Origin: Alphaproteobacteria bacterium
GTDB taxonomy: Bacteria > Pseudomonadota > Alphaproteobacteria > Rhodospirillales > WMHbin7
Direction of reading: 5' to 3'
Assembly: GCA_015231795.1 (NCBI GenBank)
Contig: JADGAX010000005.1
Location: 182,507-246,506, forward strand
Length of the DNA stretch: 64,000 bases
This document shows positions 17,385 through 30,229 of this stretch, piece after piece. The stretch's first letter is position 1. Each line of letters begins with the position of its first letter. A model generated the notes under the pieces. The model saw only the letters and a program-made list of their open reading frames with translations. It searched no databases and was not told the origin of the DNA. The translations under genes were made by a program, and so were the position numbers.

Positions 17385-18557
17385 ATGATCCCCAACGCCT
17401 ATCCCAGCTTGAATTTCCATCTTGGCGAAGATGTCGACATGCTGCGCCAGTCGGTCGCCGATTTCGCCCAGGACCGCATCGCGCCCCTGGCCGCCGAGAT
17501 CGACCGTTCGAACGAATTTCCCATGCATCTGTGGAAGGAACTGGGCGAGTTGGGCGTGCATGGCATTACGGTGGAAGAAGCCTATGGCGGCGCGGGAATG
17601 TCTTACCTGGCCCATGTGGTGGCGATGGAGGAAATCAGCCGCGCATCGGCCTCGGTCGGCCTGTCCTACGGCGCGCATTCCAACTTGTGCATCAACCAGA
17701 TCCGACGCAACGGCAATGAAGAGCAGAAAAGGAAATATCTGCCCAAACTGATCTCGGGCGAGCATGTGGGCGCCCTGGCGATGAGCGAGCCGGGGGCGGG
17801 TTCCGACGTCGTCTCGATGCGGCTGAAGGCCGAGAAGAAGGGTGACCGCTACATCCTGAACGGCACCAAATTCTGGATCACCAATGGTCCCGACGCCGAC
17901 GTGCTGGTGGTTTACGCCAAAACCGACCCCGCCGCCGGTTCGAAAGGCATCACCACCTTCCTGGTCGAAAAGGGATTCAAGGGCTTTTCCGTGGCCCAGA
18001 AGCTGGACAAGCTGGGCATGCGCGGCTCCAACACCGGCGAATTGGTGTTCCAAGATTGCGAAGTGCCCGAGGAAAACGTGTTGAACGCCATCGGCAAGGG
18101 CGTCAACGTCTTGATGAGCGGCCTGGATTACGAACGCGCCGTGCTGGCGGGTGGGCCTTTGGGCATCATGCAGGCCTGCATGGATGTGGTGGTGCCTTAT
18201 GTGCATGAAAGAAAGCAGTTTGGCGAACCCATCGGCAACTTCCAGCTGATGCAGGGCAAGCTGGCCGACATGTACACCACGCTCAATGCCTGCAAGGCCT
18301 ACGTCTATGCCGTTGCCCGGGCCTGCGATCTGGGCGAGACCACCAGGAAGGACGCCGCCGGGGCCATCCTCTATTCCGCCGAAAGGGCCACCTGGATGGC
18401 GCTGGAGGCCATTCAGACCCTGGGCGGCAACGGCTATATCAACGATTATCCCACCGGCAGGCTGCTTCGTGACGCCAAATTGTATGAAATCGGGGCGGGC
18501 ACCAGCGAGATCAGGCGCATGCTGATCGGGCGCGAACTGTTCAACGAGACGGCTTGA
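17385..18557 (+). CDS. liuA: Isovaleryl-CoA dehydrogenase
   Basis: The 390-residue FAD enzyme oxidises isovaleryl-CoA to 3-methylcrotonyl-CoA in leucine breakdown. The catalytic base supports this specific call. Glu250 in [12 protein letters not shown] corresponds to the glutamate of human isovaleryl-CoA dehydrogenase, while the usual acyl-CoA dehydrogenase position near 371 reads GAGTSE without glutamate. The ATG at 17385 has AGAGGAAA upstream. The frame stays open for another 72 codons 5', but that would cross the operator and promoter. It is the first gene of the liu operon. Confidence 0.96.
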   Translation: MIPNAYPSLNFHLGEDVDMLRQSVADFAQDRIAPLAAEIDRSNEFPMHLWKELGELGVHGITVEEAYGGAGMSYLAHVVAMEEISRASASVGLSYGAHSNLCINQIRRNGNEEQKRKYLPKLISGEHVGALAMSEPGAGSDVVSMRLKAEKKGDRYILNGTKFWITNGPDADVLVVYAKTDPAAGSKGITTFLVEKGFKGFSVAQKLDKLGMRGSNTGELVFQDCEVPEENVLNAIGKGVNVLMSGLDYERAVLAGGPLGIMQACMDVVVPYVHERKQFGEPIGNFQLMQGKLADMYTTLNACKAYVYAVARACDLGETTRKDAAGAILYSAERATWMALEAIQTLGGNGYINDYPTGRLLRDAKLYEIGAGTSEIRRMLIGRELFNETA

Positions 18558-18598
18558 GCTTGCCGATAGGCGTAAAGATTTCTATTGTCGCGCAAAAT

Positions 18599-18621
18599 GA
18601 GGCGCTCTTGATGAGCGCCTC
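18599..18621 (+). other. Perfect 9-bp stem-loop between liuA and the thiolase gene
   Basis: GAGGCGCTC (18599-18607) and GAGCGCCTC (18613-18621) form a perfect stem with a five-base loop in the 87-base gap after liuA. No T-run follows, so it is not a normal intrinsic terminator. The thiolase ribosome site AGGAGC begins about ten bases after it. It may stabilise the liuA 3' end or tune expression of liuA against the genes downstream. Confidence 0.6.
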
Positions 18622-18644
18622 CCGATAAACAGGAGCAACGCACC

Positions 18645-19832
18645 ATGTCATCCGATCCCATCGTCATCGTAGGCAGCGCCAGGACCCCCATGGGCGGCTT
18701 TCAAGGCGACCTGAAGGACGTGACCGCCCCGCATCTGGGCGCGGCCGCCATCCGGGCCGCCGTGCAGCGGGCCGGGATTAAGCCCGAAGACGTCGAGGAA
18801 GTGATCATGGGCCTGTGCCTGTTCGCAGGACTGGGCCAAGCGCCGTCGCGCCAGGCGTCGCGCTTTGCAGGCCTGCCCGACAGTGCTGGCTGCACCACCA
18901 TTTCCAAAATGTGCGGCTCGGCCATGAAGGCCACCATGCTGGCCAACGATCTGTTGATCGCCGGGACCAACAAGGTGATGGTGGCGGGCGGCATGGAAAG
19001 CATGACCAATGCGCCTTACATCCTGGAAAAGGCCCGCTCGGGCTATCGCATGGGTCATGGCAAAATCTATGACCACATGTTCCTGGACGGGCTTGAAGAC
19101 GCCTATGACAAGGGCCGCCTGATGGGCACCTTCGCCGAGGACACCGCCCAGGCCTATCAATTCACCCGCGAAGCCCAGGACGATTTCGCCATCGCCTCGA
19201 CCAAGCGCGCCCAGAAGGCGATCACGGAAGGCTGGTTCGACGCCGAAGTGACGCCGTTGAGCGTGAAGGCGGGCAAAAGCGAAACCATCGTCTCCAAGGA
19301 CGAGCAGCCCCTGAAGGCCAAGCTGGACAAGATTGCCAGTTTAAAGCCCGCTTTCCGCGAAGGCGGCACGGTGACGGCGGCCAATTCATCGTCGATCTCG
19401 GACGGCGGCGCTGCGCTGGTTCTCATGCGCCGCAGCGAAGCGGACAAGCGCGGCTGCAAGCCGATTGCCGTCATCAAGGGCCACGCCACCTTTTCCCAGG
19501 CCCCGGCCTGGTTCACCACCGCCCCGGTCGGCGCCATGAAGACCCTGCTGGAAAAAGTGAACTGGCAGGCCAAGGATGTCGATCTGTTCGAAATCAACGA
19601 GGCCTTCGCCGTGGTGACCATGTGCGCCATGAAGGATCTCGACATTCCCCACGACAAGGTGAACGTGCATGGCGGCGCTTGCGCGCTTGGCCACCCGGTG
19701 GGCGCATCGGGCGCCAGAATCATCGTAACCCTGCTTGCCGCGCTTCAGAAATACGGCCTTAAGAAAGGCGTGGCGTCCTTGTGTATCGGCGGAGGTGAGG
19801 CCACCGCCATGGCTTTGGAGCTTGCAAACTGA
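18645..19832 (+). CDS. Acetyl-CoA C-acyltransferase (thiolase)
   Basis: The 395-residue thiolase has the acylated cysteine Cys90 in MCGSAMKA, His350 in ACALGHPVGASG and the second cysteine Cys380 in CIGGG. These enzymes split or form acetoacetyl-CoA and longer 3-ketoacyl-CoA. In this operon the natural role is cleavage of acetoacetyl-CoA derived from leucine. It follows liuA by 87 bases with a hairpin between, and its stop overlaps the RidA start by one base. Substrate range (acetoacetyl-CoA only or broader) cannot be read from the sequence. Confidence 0.93.
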   Translation: MSSDPIVIVGSARTPMGGFQGDLKDVTAPHLGAAAIRAAVQRAGIKPEDVEEVIMGLCLFAGLGQAPSRQASRFAGLPDSAGCTTISKMCGSAMKATMLANDLLIAGTNKVMVAGGMESMTNAPYILEKARSGYRMGHGKIYDHMFLDGLEDAYDKGRLMGTFAEDTAQAYQFTREAQDDFAIASTKRAQKAITEGWFDAEVTPLSVKAGKSETIVSKDEQPLKAKLDKIASLKPAFREGGTVTAANSSSISDGGAALVLMRRSEADKRGCKPIAVIKGHATFSQAPAWFTTAPVGAMKTLLEKVNWQAKDVDLFEINEAFAVVTMCAMKDLDIPHDKVNVHGGACALGHPVGASGARIIVTLLAALQKYGLKKGVASLCIGGGEATAMALELAN

Positions 19833-20212
19833 TGACTCGTACCCTTATTTCCTCCGGCTCGCCCTTCGAAGAAGTCATGGGCTATTCGCGCGCCGTCGTC
19901 GACGGCAACTGGATCTTCGTGGCCGGCACGTCGGGTTTCGCCAACGGCCAGATCGCCGACGACGTGGTGGAACAAGCCGAAACCGCCTTTGCGACCATTG
20001 CGGCGGCCCTGGCCAAGGCGGGCGCCACGCTCGACGACGCGGTGCGTGTGGTTGTCTATCTGACCGACGTCGCCTATTTCGAGAAAGTGGCGCCGGTACT
20101 GGGCAAGCATCTCAAAGTCTCCAAGCCCGCCAACTCCACCGTCATCGTGGCCGCCCTGGTCGATCCCCGCATGAAAGTGGAGATCGAAATCACCGCGCTG
20201 AAACGGGGATAG
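19832..20212 (+). CDS. RidA-family protein (enamine/imine deaminase type)
   Basis: This 126-residue RidA/YjgF-fold protein has the C-terminal arginine region PRMKVEIEITAL expected of the family. RidA itself hydrolyses reactive enamines such as 2-aminoacrylate; many operon-encoded relatives have other, unknown substrates. Its ATG overlaps the thiolase stop, so it belongs to the liu transcript. What it does in leucine or isovalerate breakdown is open. Confidence 0.85.
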   Translation: MTRTLISSGSPFEEVMGYSRAVVDGNWIFVAGTSGFANGQIADDVVEQAETAFATIAAALAKAGATLDDAVRVVVYLTDVAYFEKVAPVLGKHLKVSKPANSTVIVAALVDPRMKVEIEITALKRG

Positions 20213-20218
20213 GCCCGC

Positions 20219-20896
20219 TTGCCAACGGTCTTCATCACGGGATCAAACCGGGGCTTGGGGCTTGAATTCGCCCGCCAGTACGCGCATGCGGGCTGGCGGG
20301 TGATCGCCACCTGCCGCGATCCCGGCTGTTCGGCCAAATTATCGGGCCTGCCCGGCGTCGAGATCCATGCGCTGGACGTCACCGATTACGGCTGGATCAA
20401 GGTGCTGGCCGACAAGCTGAAGGACAAGCCCATCGACCTGATGCTGTGCAACGCCGCCCAGTTTGGGGGCGATCAGGAATTCGGCGCGGTGGATGTCGAT
20501 GACTTTGCAGAAACGCTGAATGTGAATGTCATAGCCCCCATGATGCTGGCCCAGGCCTTCAGGCCGCATGTGGCGGCCAGTCAGGGGCGCGTGATGGCCT
20601 TTCTGTCCAGCCGCATGGGATCGATCGCCGACAATGCGTCCGGGGGGTTTTACATTTACCGGGCGTCAAAAGCCGCCCTCAACGCCCTCGTAAAATCGCT
20701 GTCGGTCGATCTTGAATCTTCAGGTATCGTGTCCCTGGCCTTGCATCCGGGCTGGGTGAAAACCGACATGGGGGGAGAGGCGGCACCTCTTTCTCCTGGC
20801 GAAAGCATCAGCGGTCTGCGCAAAGTGCTCGGCCAAGTGACAAGCCAGCATTCCGGCAAGTTCCTAAGCTATAACGGCGAGGAGATTCCATGGTGA
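20219..20896 (+). CDS. Short-chain dehydrogenase/reductase (C-factor-like)
   Basis: The 225-residue SDR has the nucleotide motif TGSNRGLG near residues 8-15 and a catalytic YRASK later on. Its length and opening resemble the C-signal/sniffer subgroup of SDRs. The start is a TTG at 20219, preceded by GGGGATAGG. No ATG lies early enough to keep the nucleotide motif. It overlaps the carbonic anhydrase gene by seven bases. The substrate is unknown; a place in the liu operon suggests an acyl-CoA or ketone intermediate. Confidence 0.85.
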   Translation: MPTVFITGSNRGLGLEFARQYAHAGWRVIATCRDPGCSAKLSGLPGVEIHALDVTDYGWIKVLADKLKDKPIDLMLCNAAQFGGDQEFGAVDVDDFAETLNVNVIAPMMLAQAFRPHVAASQGRVMAFLSSRMGSIADNASGGFYIYRASKAALNALVKSLSVDLESSGIVSLALHPGWVKTDMGGEAAPLSPGESISGLRKVLGQVTSQHSGKFLSYNGEEIPW

Positions 20897-21519
20897 GCCC
20901 AACGCAGATCGACCGACTGATCGCCGGATTCAAGAGCTTCAAGGCCACCTATTACGAACAACGGCCCGAACGTTTCCAAAGTCTGGTCGAGCGTGGGCAG
21001 AATCCCAGAACCCTGGTCATCGCCTGTTCGGACTCGCGCGCCGATCCCGCCATTTTGACCAATTCGGAACCGGGCGAGTTGTTCGTCATCCGCAACGTAG
21101 CCAGCTTGGTCCCTCCCTATCAACCGGAAGGACGCATGCTGGGCACCAGCTCGGCCATCGAATTCGCAGTGCGCGACCTGGCCGTGCGCCATATCGTGGT
21201 GCTGGGCCATTCCAATTGCGGCGGCATCGAAGCGCTTCAGCGCATCGCCAAGGGCGAAGAACCGCAGCGCGAATTTCTGGCCAATTGGGTGTCGATCGCC
21301 TGCGAGGCGTCGAATTGCAAGGACAAGAGCGTCGGCGACGCCAACGAGATCGGCCGTCAGGCGGTCGTGGTGTCCTTGACCAATCTGAAGACCTTTCCCT
21401 GGATCGCCGAACCGCACGCCAAAAAGGAACTGTCCTTGCACGGCTGGTGGTTCGACATGGGCAAGGGGGCTTTGTGGGCCTACAACGAGTTCAAGGGAGC
21501 CTTCGAGGTTCTGGCATGA
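20890..21519 (+). CDS. Beta-class carbonic anhydrase
   Basis: The 209-residue enzyme interconverts CO2 and bicarbonate. Zinc ligands are visible as Cys46 with the Asp48/Arg50 dyad in ACSDSRAD, and His107 and Cys110 in HSNCGG. It overlaps both neighbours (seven bases with the SDR, four with the acyl-CoA dehydrogenase), so it is an integral part of the operon. The biotin-dependent methylcrotonyl-CoA carboxylase in the same operon uses bicarbonate, which gives an obvious reason for co-expression. Confidence 0.94.
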   Translation: MVSPTQIDRLIAGFKSFKATYYEQRPERFQSLVERGQNPRTLVIACSDSRADPAILTNSEPGELFVIRNVASLVPPYQPEGRMLGTSSAIEFAVRDLAVRHIVVLGHSNCGGIEALQRIAKGEEPQREFLANWVSIACEASNCKDKSVGDANEIGRQAVVVSLTNLKTFPWIAEPHAKKELSLHGWWFDMGKGALWAYNEFKGAFEVLA

Positions 21520-22655
21520 AATTGTCCGAACAGCAAAACATGATCCGCGACATGGCGCGCAGTTTCGCGCAGGAGAAGCTGGCGCCTTTTTCGGCCAGCT
21601 GGGACAAGGAAAGCCGCTATCCCGCCGAAGCCATCGCCGAGATGGGAGCGCTTGGCCTGATGGGCATGCTGCTGCCCGAGGCGTGGGGCGGAGCCGAGGC
21701 CGATCACGTATCTTACGCCCTGGCGCTGGAAGAGATCGCGGCGGGCGACGCTTCTTGCTCCACCATCATGAGCGTCCATAATTCCGTGGGTTGCATGCCC
21801 ATCTACAAATTCGGAACCGAAGAACAGAAGAAACGGTTTCTGCCCGAGATGGCGACCGGCGCAAAGATCGGCATTTTCGCGCTGACCGAGCCACAAGCTG
21901 GGTCGGACGCCGCCAACCTGAAGACCAGGGCCGTCAAGGACGGCAATTCCGGCTACATCCTAAACGGCACAAAGCAGTTCATCACGTCGGGTCGCAACGG
22001 CCAAGTGATGATCGCCTTCGCCGTCACCGACCCGACGGCGGGCAAGAAGGGAATCACCGCCTTTATCGTGCCCACCGACACACCGGGCTATAAAGTGTGG
22101 CGGGTCGAGGAGAAGATGGGCCAGCACGCATCGGACACTTGCCAAGTCTTGTTCGAAGATATGCGCCTGCCCGTGGATTTGCGCCTGGGCCAAGAGGGCG
22201 AGGGATACAAGATCGCGCTGTCCAACCTGGAAGGCGGGCGGATCGGCATCGCCTCGCAGTCGGTGGGCATGGCCAAGGCGGCGCTGGAAACCGCAATCGC
22301 CTACGCCAAGGAGCGCACCGCATTCGGCAAACCCATCGCCCAACACCAAGCCGTGGGTTTCCGGCTGTCCAACATGGCCACGCAGATCGAAGCGGCCAGG
22401 CATCTGGTGCTGGAAGCCGCCCGCCTGCGCGACGAGGGGCTGCCTTGCCTCAAGGAAGCCAGCATGGCCAAGCTGTTCGCCAGCGAAATGGCCGAGCGCG
22501 TGGTCTCGGACGCCATCCAGACCCTGGGCGGCTATGGATACCTTTCCGACTTTCCGCTCGAGCGCTTGTACCGCGACGCGCGGGTGACGCAGATTTACGA
22601 GGGCACCAGCGACGTCCAGCGCATGGTCATCGCCCGCGCTCTGCTGGAGGAATAA
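21516..22655 (+). CDS. Acyl-CoA dehydrogenase (second, short-chain type)
   Basis: The 379-residue FAD enzyme, unlike liuA, carries the standard catalytic glutamate in YEGTSDVQ near its C-terminus. It is therefore a general short- or branched-chain acyl-CoA dehydrogenase. Candidates are isobutyryl-CoA, 2-methylbutyryl-CoA or butyryl-CoA as substrate, which would link valine or isoleucine breakdown to this operon. The frame is open 100 codons further upstream, but those overlap the carbonic anhydrase. The ATG at 21516 overlaps that gene by four bases. Confidence 0.92.
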   Translation: MKLSEQQNMIRDMARSFAQEKLAPFSASWDKESRYPAEAIAEMGALGLMGMLLPEAWGGAEADHVSYALALEEIAAGDASCSTIMSVHNSVGCMPIYKFGTEEQKKRFLPEMATGAKIGIFALTEPQAGSDAANLKTRAVKDGNSGYILNGTKQFITSGRNGQVMIAFAVTDPTAGKKGITAFIVPTDTPGYKVWRVEEKMGQHASDTCQVLFEDMRLPVDLRLGQEGEGYKIALSNLEGGRIGIASQSVGMAKAALETAIAYAKERTAFGKPIAQHQAVGFRLSNMATQIEAARHLVLEAARLRDEGLPCLKEASMAKLFASEMAERVVSDAIQTLGGYGYLSDFPLERLYRDARVTQIYEGTSDVQRMVIARALLEE

Positions 22656-22660
22656 GGAAC

Positions 22661-23266
22661 ATGCCGGGTCCCATCGATTTCTATTTCGACTTCTCCTCGC
22701 CCTATGGCTATTTCGCCCGCCATGGGGTTGAAGCGTTCGCCGCCAGGACGGGACGCGCCATCGTTTGGAAACCGATCATGATCGGGGCCGCCTTCAAGGC
22801 GTCGGGCAATCAGCCCCTGATGAGCCAGCCCTTGAAAGGGCCTTATTGCGTGCGCGACTGGGCCAGGCTGTCTCGCCTGTACAATGTGCCCTGGACCTTG
22901 CCCGATCCGTTTCCCATCGCGGCCCTGGCCGCCACGCGCGCCTTTTACTGGATCGAAGCGGAACAGGGATCGGCGCTGGCGCGCAATTTCGCCATGGCGG
23001 TTTTCGACGCCTATTTCGGCAAGGGCATCGACATTTCAAAACCCGAGACGGTGGCCGATCTCGGGCAGATGCACGGCATTCCCCGCGCCCAATTGCTGGC
23101 CGCCATCGAGGACGCAAGCTGGAAAAACAAGGTGCGCGAGGAGACCGACAAGGCGATTGGGCTGGGCGTTTTCGGATCGCCCTTCTTCATTGTGGACCAG
23201 GAGCCCTTCTGGGGCTTCGACCGCATTCCGATGATGGAAGAATGGATCAGGCGCAAAGGCTGGTAA
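22661..23266 (+). CDS. DsbA-fold 2-hydroxychromene-2-carboxylate isomerase-like protein (GST kappa type)
   Basis: The 201-residue protein has the DsbA/GST-kappa fold signature [12 protein letters not shown] at the N-terminus, where a serine replaces the redox cysteines, and [11 protein letters not shown] near the C-terminus. Relatives isomerise 2-hydroxychromene-2-carboxylate in naphthalene breakdown using glutathione. No aromatic pathway gene is nearby, so the true substrate is probably a CoA- or glutathione-linked compound of this operon. It sits five bases after the acyl-CoA dehydrogenase and one base before liuB. Confidence 0.87.
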   Translation: MPGPIDFYFDFSSPYGYFARHGVEAFAARTGRAIVWKPIMIGAAFKASGNQPLMSQPLKGPYCVRDWARLSRLYNVPWTLPDPFPIAALAATRAFYWIEAEQGSALARNFAMAVFDAYFGKGIDISKPETVADLGQMHGIPRAQLLAAIEDASWKNKVREETDKAIGLGVFGSPFFIVDQEPFWGFDRIPMMEEWIRRKGW

Positions 23267-23267
23267 G

Positions 23268-24875
<1,608 letters not shown>

Positions 24876-24877
24876 CC

Positions 24878-25660
24878 ATGAGCGATACTCTTCTTGTCAG
24901 CATCCAGAATGGCCGGGCCGACGTGACCTTGAATCGCCCGGAAATCCACAACGCCTTCGACGAGGCGCTGATCGCCGAGCTGACCGAACTGTTGACGCGC
25001 CTGGGCCGTGACGACGCCGTGCGCGCGGTGGTGCTGTCCGGTTCGGGCAAAAGTTTTTCGGCGGGCGGCGATCTGAACTGGATGAAGCGCTTTGCCAATT
25101 ACTCGTTCGAGCAGAATGTCGAAGACGCCAAGGCGCTGGCCCTGGTCATGCAAACGCTGGACGAATTGCCCAAGCCCACCATCGCCCGCGTGCAGGGTGC
25201 GGCCTATGGCGGCGGGGTCGGGCTGGTGGCTTGCTGCGACATCGCCGTGGCCGTTCCTTCCGCCTCCTTTTGCCTGTCCGAGGTCAAGCTGGGCATCATT
25301 CCCGCCGTGATCTCGCCCTATGTCATCGCCGCCATGGGGGCCAGGGCCGCCAGGCGCTATTTCCTGACCGCCGAACGTTTCGACGGCGTCGAAGCTCACC
25401 GGCTGGGATTGGTGCATGAACTGGCCGACAACGAGGAACAATTGGACAAGGCGGTCGACAGGCTGGTCGCCACCCTGGCCGCCAACGGCCCCCAGGCCAT
25501 CGCAAGTTCGAAGGATTTGATCCGCGCGGTGGCGCAGCGCCCCATCACGCAGGACGTGCGCCTGGACACGGCGCGCAGGATCGCCGAGCGTCGCGCCAGC
25601 GCCGAGGGAAAAGAAGGCGTCGGCGCCTTTCTCGAGAAACGAAAGCCAACATGGCAATGA
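24878..25660 (+). CDS. liuC: Enoyl-CoA hydratase, probably methylglutaconyl-CoA hydratase
   Basis: This 260-residue crotonase-fold protein has an oxyanion-hole segment AYGGGVGLVACCDIA and the typical early GSGKSFSAGGDL. In the liu order it would hydrate 3-methylglutaconyl-CoA to HMG-CoA. It starts two bases after liuB and overlaps the membrane-protein gene by ten bases. Broader enoyl-CoA hydratase activity cannot be excluded from sequence alone. Confidence 0.9.
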   Translation: MSDTLLVSIQNGRADVTLNRPEIHNAFDEALIAELTELLTRLGRDDAVRAVVLSGSGKSFSAGGDLNWMKRFANYSFEQNVEDAKALALVMQTLDELPKPTIARVQGAAYGGGVGLVACCDIAVAVPSASFCLSEVKLGIIPAVISPYVIAAMGARAARRYFLTAERFDGVEAHRLGLVHELADNEEQLDKAVDRLVATLAANGPQAIASSKDLIRAVAQRPITQDVRLDTARRIAERRASAEGKEGVGAFLEKRKPTWQ

Positions 25661-26613
25661 TCCAGGAAGACGGCAACCGTTCCCTGACTTGGCGCGGCTA
25701 CGCAGCCGCCTGGGCCATCAACGCCGCCACCATGGCGCCGCTGTGGATTTGGATGGACGGACGGTACGGCCTGCTGAAAAGCCTGTTCTTCGCCCTGTTC
25801 TTCGCCTACGCCTACGCCATCAAGCGCAACATGATCGATGTCGCCGTCTTTTCCCTGATCATGACCGGGCTTCAGCTCTTCTCGCGCCAGGTGGTCAATT
25901 ATCACCAGTTGGTCGTCGACGCCAATCCCCTGGAACTGGCGACCTTGGCCGGGCACTCTGCCCTGACCCTAAGCTCTGCCTGGCTGATGAGCTGGCTGTT
26001 CGATCTTCGGGGAACGCCCGGACCCACCTATACCCGCCTGGCCGCCTATTATATGATCTTTTACATGGGCCAGTTCATCTTGCACGCCCTGTTCGTGATG
26101 GTTTCGACGGGCTTGGCGATCTCGCCCTACCACTTTGCGCAATTCCTATTGGTCCTGCTTATGCCCTTGCTGGTCTGGCGGCCGGGCGCTCTGGCCGTGC
26201 ATGCCCTTAGCCAGCATGTCGCCCTGTTCAGATCGGGCGCTTCTTGGAAGCGCCGCTTTCGCGACTTCGACAATACGCGCGCCGTGGTGTTCTCGTGCTT
26301 GGCCCTGTTCACGGCCAGCGTGGTGTGGTTCGGCTTCGTCCATTACGCCATCGGCAAGTTGGGGTTGTCCGCCTATTACACCATCCCGGCGGGCTGCCCA
26401 TCCTTGCCCAGCCTCGGCGACTTCATGACGCATTCCCTATCGGCCAGTCTGGGCCTGGACGATAGTTGCACGGCATCCGCCTCGCTCTTGTCGCGGATCG
26501 CCGATTATCTGCAAGTGATCATCTCGCTGTTCTTGTTTCTCGTGCTGGTCCAGGCGCTGGCCCTGGCCTTCAGCGCGCCGGGACCGGACCAGCCCCCGGA
26601 AAGGCCGGAATAG
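25651..26613 (+). CDS. Multi-pass membrane protein of unknown function inside the liu operon
   Basis: The 320-residue protein shows about seven to eight hydrophobic spans (for instance near residues 17-30, 40-60, 65-75, 90-110, 120-150, 155-180, 205-235 and 285-310). I recognise no transporter or enzyme motif. It overlaps liuC by ten bases and ends three bases before liuD, so it is locked into the liu transcript between the two carboxylase genes. GC content matches its neighbours. Possible roles are uptake of isovalerate or branched-chain acids, or membrane tethering, but nothing in the sequence settles this. Confidence 0.8.
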   Translation: MAMIQEDGNRSLTWRGYAAAWAINAATMAPLWIWMDGRYGLLKSLFFALFFAYAYAIKRNMIDVAVFSLIMTGLQLFSRQVVNYHQLVVDANPLELATLAGHSALTLSSAWLMSWLFDLRGTPGPTYTRLAAYYMIFYMGQFILHALFVMVSTGLAISPYHFAQFLLVLLMPLLVWRPGALAVHALSQHVALFRSGASWKRRFRDFDNTRAVVFSCLALFTASVVWFGFVHYAIGKLGLSAYYTIPAGCPSLPSLGDFMTHSLSASLGLDDSCTASASLLSRIADYLQVIISLFLFLVLVQALALAFSAPGPDQPPERPE

Positions 26614-26616
26614 ACC

Positions 26617-28623
<2,007 letters not shown>

Positions 28624-28627
28624 TCCG

Positions 28628-29533
28628 ATGCGCCTGCCCAGCCATGTCCGCCTTGTCGAGGTCGGCCCGCGCGATGGGCTGCAGAACGAAGCCGATCTTG
28701 TTGGCGTCGAAGATCGCGTGGCGTTGATCGACGAATTGACCGCCGCAGGCCTGCCCGCCATCGAAGTGGGCAGTTTTGTCTCGCCAAAATGGGTGCCGCA
28801 AATGGCAAGCACCGATCTGGTTCTGGCCAACATCATCCAAAGAACCGGCACCTCCTATCCGGTGCTGACGCCCAATCTGCAAGGCTTCGAGGCGGCCATG
28901 AAGGCGGGCGCTAAGGAAGTCGCCATTTTTGCATCCGCCAGCGAGGCCTTTTCGCAAAAGAACATCAATTGTTCGATTGCCGAAAGCCTGGAACGTTTCC
29001 GCCCCCTCTGCGCCAAGGCCCAGGAAAGGAACGTCAAGGTGCGCGGCTACGTGTCTTGCGTGTTGGGCTGCCCTCATGACGGCGCGGTCGAACCGGTTCG
29101 GGTGGCCGACGTGGCCGAGCAGCTTTTCAAGATGGGCTGCTACGAGATATCGCTGGGCGACACGATCGGCACGGGAACGCCGGGGAAGGCCCAGGCGATG
29201 GTCAGCGAAACGGCGAGGCGCATTCCCCAGGCGTCGCTTGCCGCCCATTTTCACGACACTTACGGCCAGGCGCTGGCCAATCTGCTGGCCGTGATGGAGG
29301 TGGGCGTCAGCACCATCGATTGCTCGATCGCGGGTCTGGGCGGCTGCCCCTACGCCAAGGGCGCTTCCGGCAATGTGGCGACCGAAGACGTTCTTTACAT
29401 GCTGAACGGTCTGGGCATCGATACCGGCGTGGAGATGGAGCTTCTGCTCGTCGCCTCGCGCTTTGTCTCGGAAAAATTGGGGCGTCCCCTGGCCTCGAAG
29501 GTCGCCCGCGCCTTGCTTACAGCCGAGCCATAA
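28628..29533 (+). CDS. liuE: Hydroxymethylglutaryl-CoA lyase
   Basis: The 301-residue TIM-barrel lyase splits HMG-CoA into acetyl-CoA and acetoacetate, the last step of leucine degradation. The N-terminal EVGPRDGLQNE metal and substrate motif and the active-site Cys240 in GGCPYAKGASGN are both present. It follows liuD by four bases and ends the operon. Its 3' end overlaps the convergent TerC gene by 17 bases. Confidence 0.96.
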   Translation: MRLPSHVRLVEVGPRDGLQNEADLVGVEDRVALIDELTAAGLPAIEVGSFVSPKWVPQMASTDLVLANIIQRTGTSYPVLTPNLQGFEAAMKAGAKEVAIFASASEAFSQKNINCSIAESLERFRPLCAKAQERNVKVRGYVSCVLGCPHDGAVEPVRVADVAEQLFKMGCYEISLGDTIGTGTPGKAQAMVSETARRIPQASLAAHFHDTYGQALANLLAVMEVGVSTIDCSIAGLGGCPYAKGASGNVATEDVLYMLNGLGIDTGVEMELLLVASRFVSEKLGRPLASKVARALLTAEP

Positions 29534-30158
29534 CCTCGAGCGATCCGTCCCAGATCATCTTGACGGAGACCAGCAAGATGACGACCAGTCCGGCATAGGC
29601 GATCCAGTGGTGGCGCTGCAGCAGCTTGGCGACGTAACTTGCCGCCAGCCCCATCAAGGCCACCGATAGCGCCAGACCGATAACCATGATTACCGGATGA
29701 TCCATGGCCGCCCCCGCCACCGCCAGCACATTGTCCAGCGACATCGAGACGTCGGCCACCACGATCTGAATGACCGACTCCTTGAAACTTTTCTGGTTCT
29801 TGGCGCAATAGTCGGCGCCTTCCAGGGCGGCCTCGCCCTCGGCCTCTTCCTGATGGGCGTTGCTTCTGATCTCGCGCCACAGCTTCCAGGAAACCCACAG
29901 CAACAGAATGCCGCCCGCCACCATCAGCCCCACGATCTGCAAAAGCTGCGAGGTGAAGACGGCGAATATGATGCGCAGCAGGGCCGCCGCCCCGATCCCG
30001 ATCAGGATGGCCTTGCGCCGCTGCTGGGCGGGCAGGCCCGCCGCCGCCATGCCGACGACGATGGCGTTGTCGCCCGCCAGCGCGATGTCGATCAGCACCA
30101 CCGAGGCCAGCGCCACCAATTCGGAGAGAAAGGGGATTTCGATCATGGCCCCGTTCAT
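29517..30158 (-). CDS. TerC-family membrane protein
   Basis: The TerC/YjbE-type integral membrane protein has about seven spans and the family's acidic transmembrane motif near the start (IALAGDNAIVVGM), repeated in the second half as VADVSMSLDNVLAVAG. Members are linked to metal ion export, including manganese, and to tellurite resistance. I start at the ATG at 30158 (213 residues), preceded by AGAAGG. A TTG at 30197 and an ATG at 30146 are alternatives. It converges on liuE and diverges from the gene at 30230. Confidence 0.88.
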   Translation of the reverse strand: MNGAMIEIPFLSELVALASVVLIDIALAGDNAIVVGMAAAGLPAQQRRKAILIGIGAAALLRIIFAVFTSQLLQIVGLMVAGGILLLWVSWKLWREIRSNAHQEEAEGEAALEGADYCAKNQKSFKESVIQIVVADVSMSLDNVLAVAGAAMDHPVIMVIGLALSVALMGLAASYVAKLLQRHHWIAYAGLVVILLVSVKMIWDGSLEVMARL

Positions 30159-30229
30159 GCCTTCTGCCCGTCGGCCTGTCAAGCCGCACCATTCCAAAAA
30201 TCCGTTTTCTGATCTATAGTTGCGTCAAG

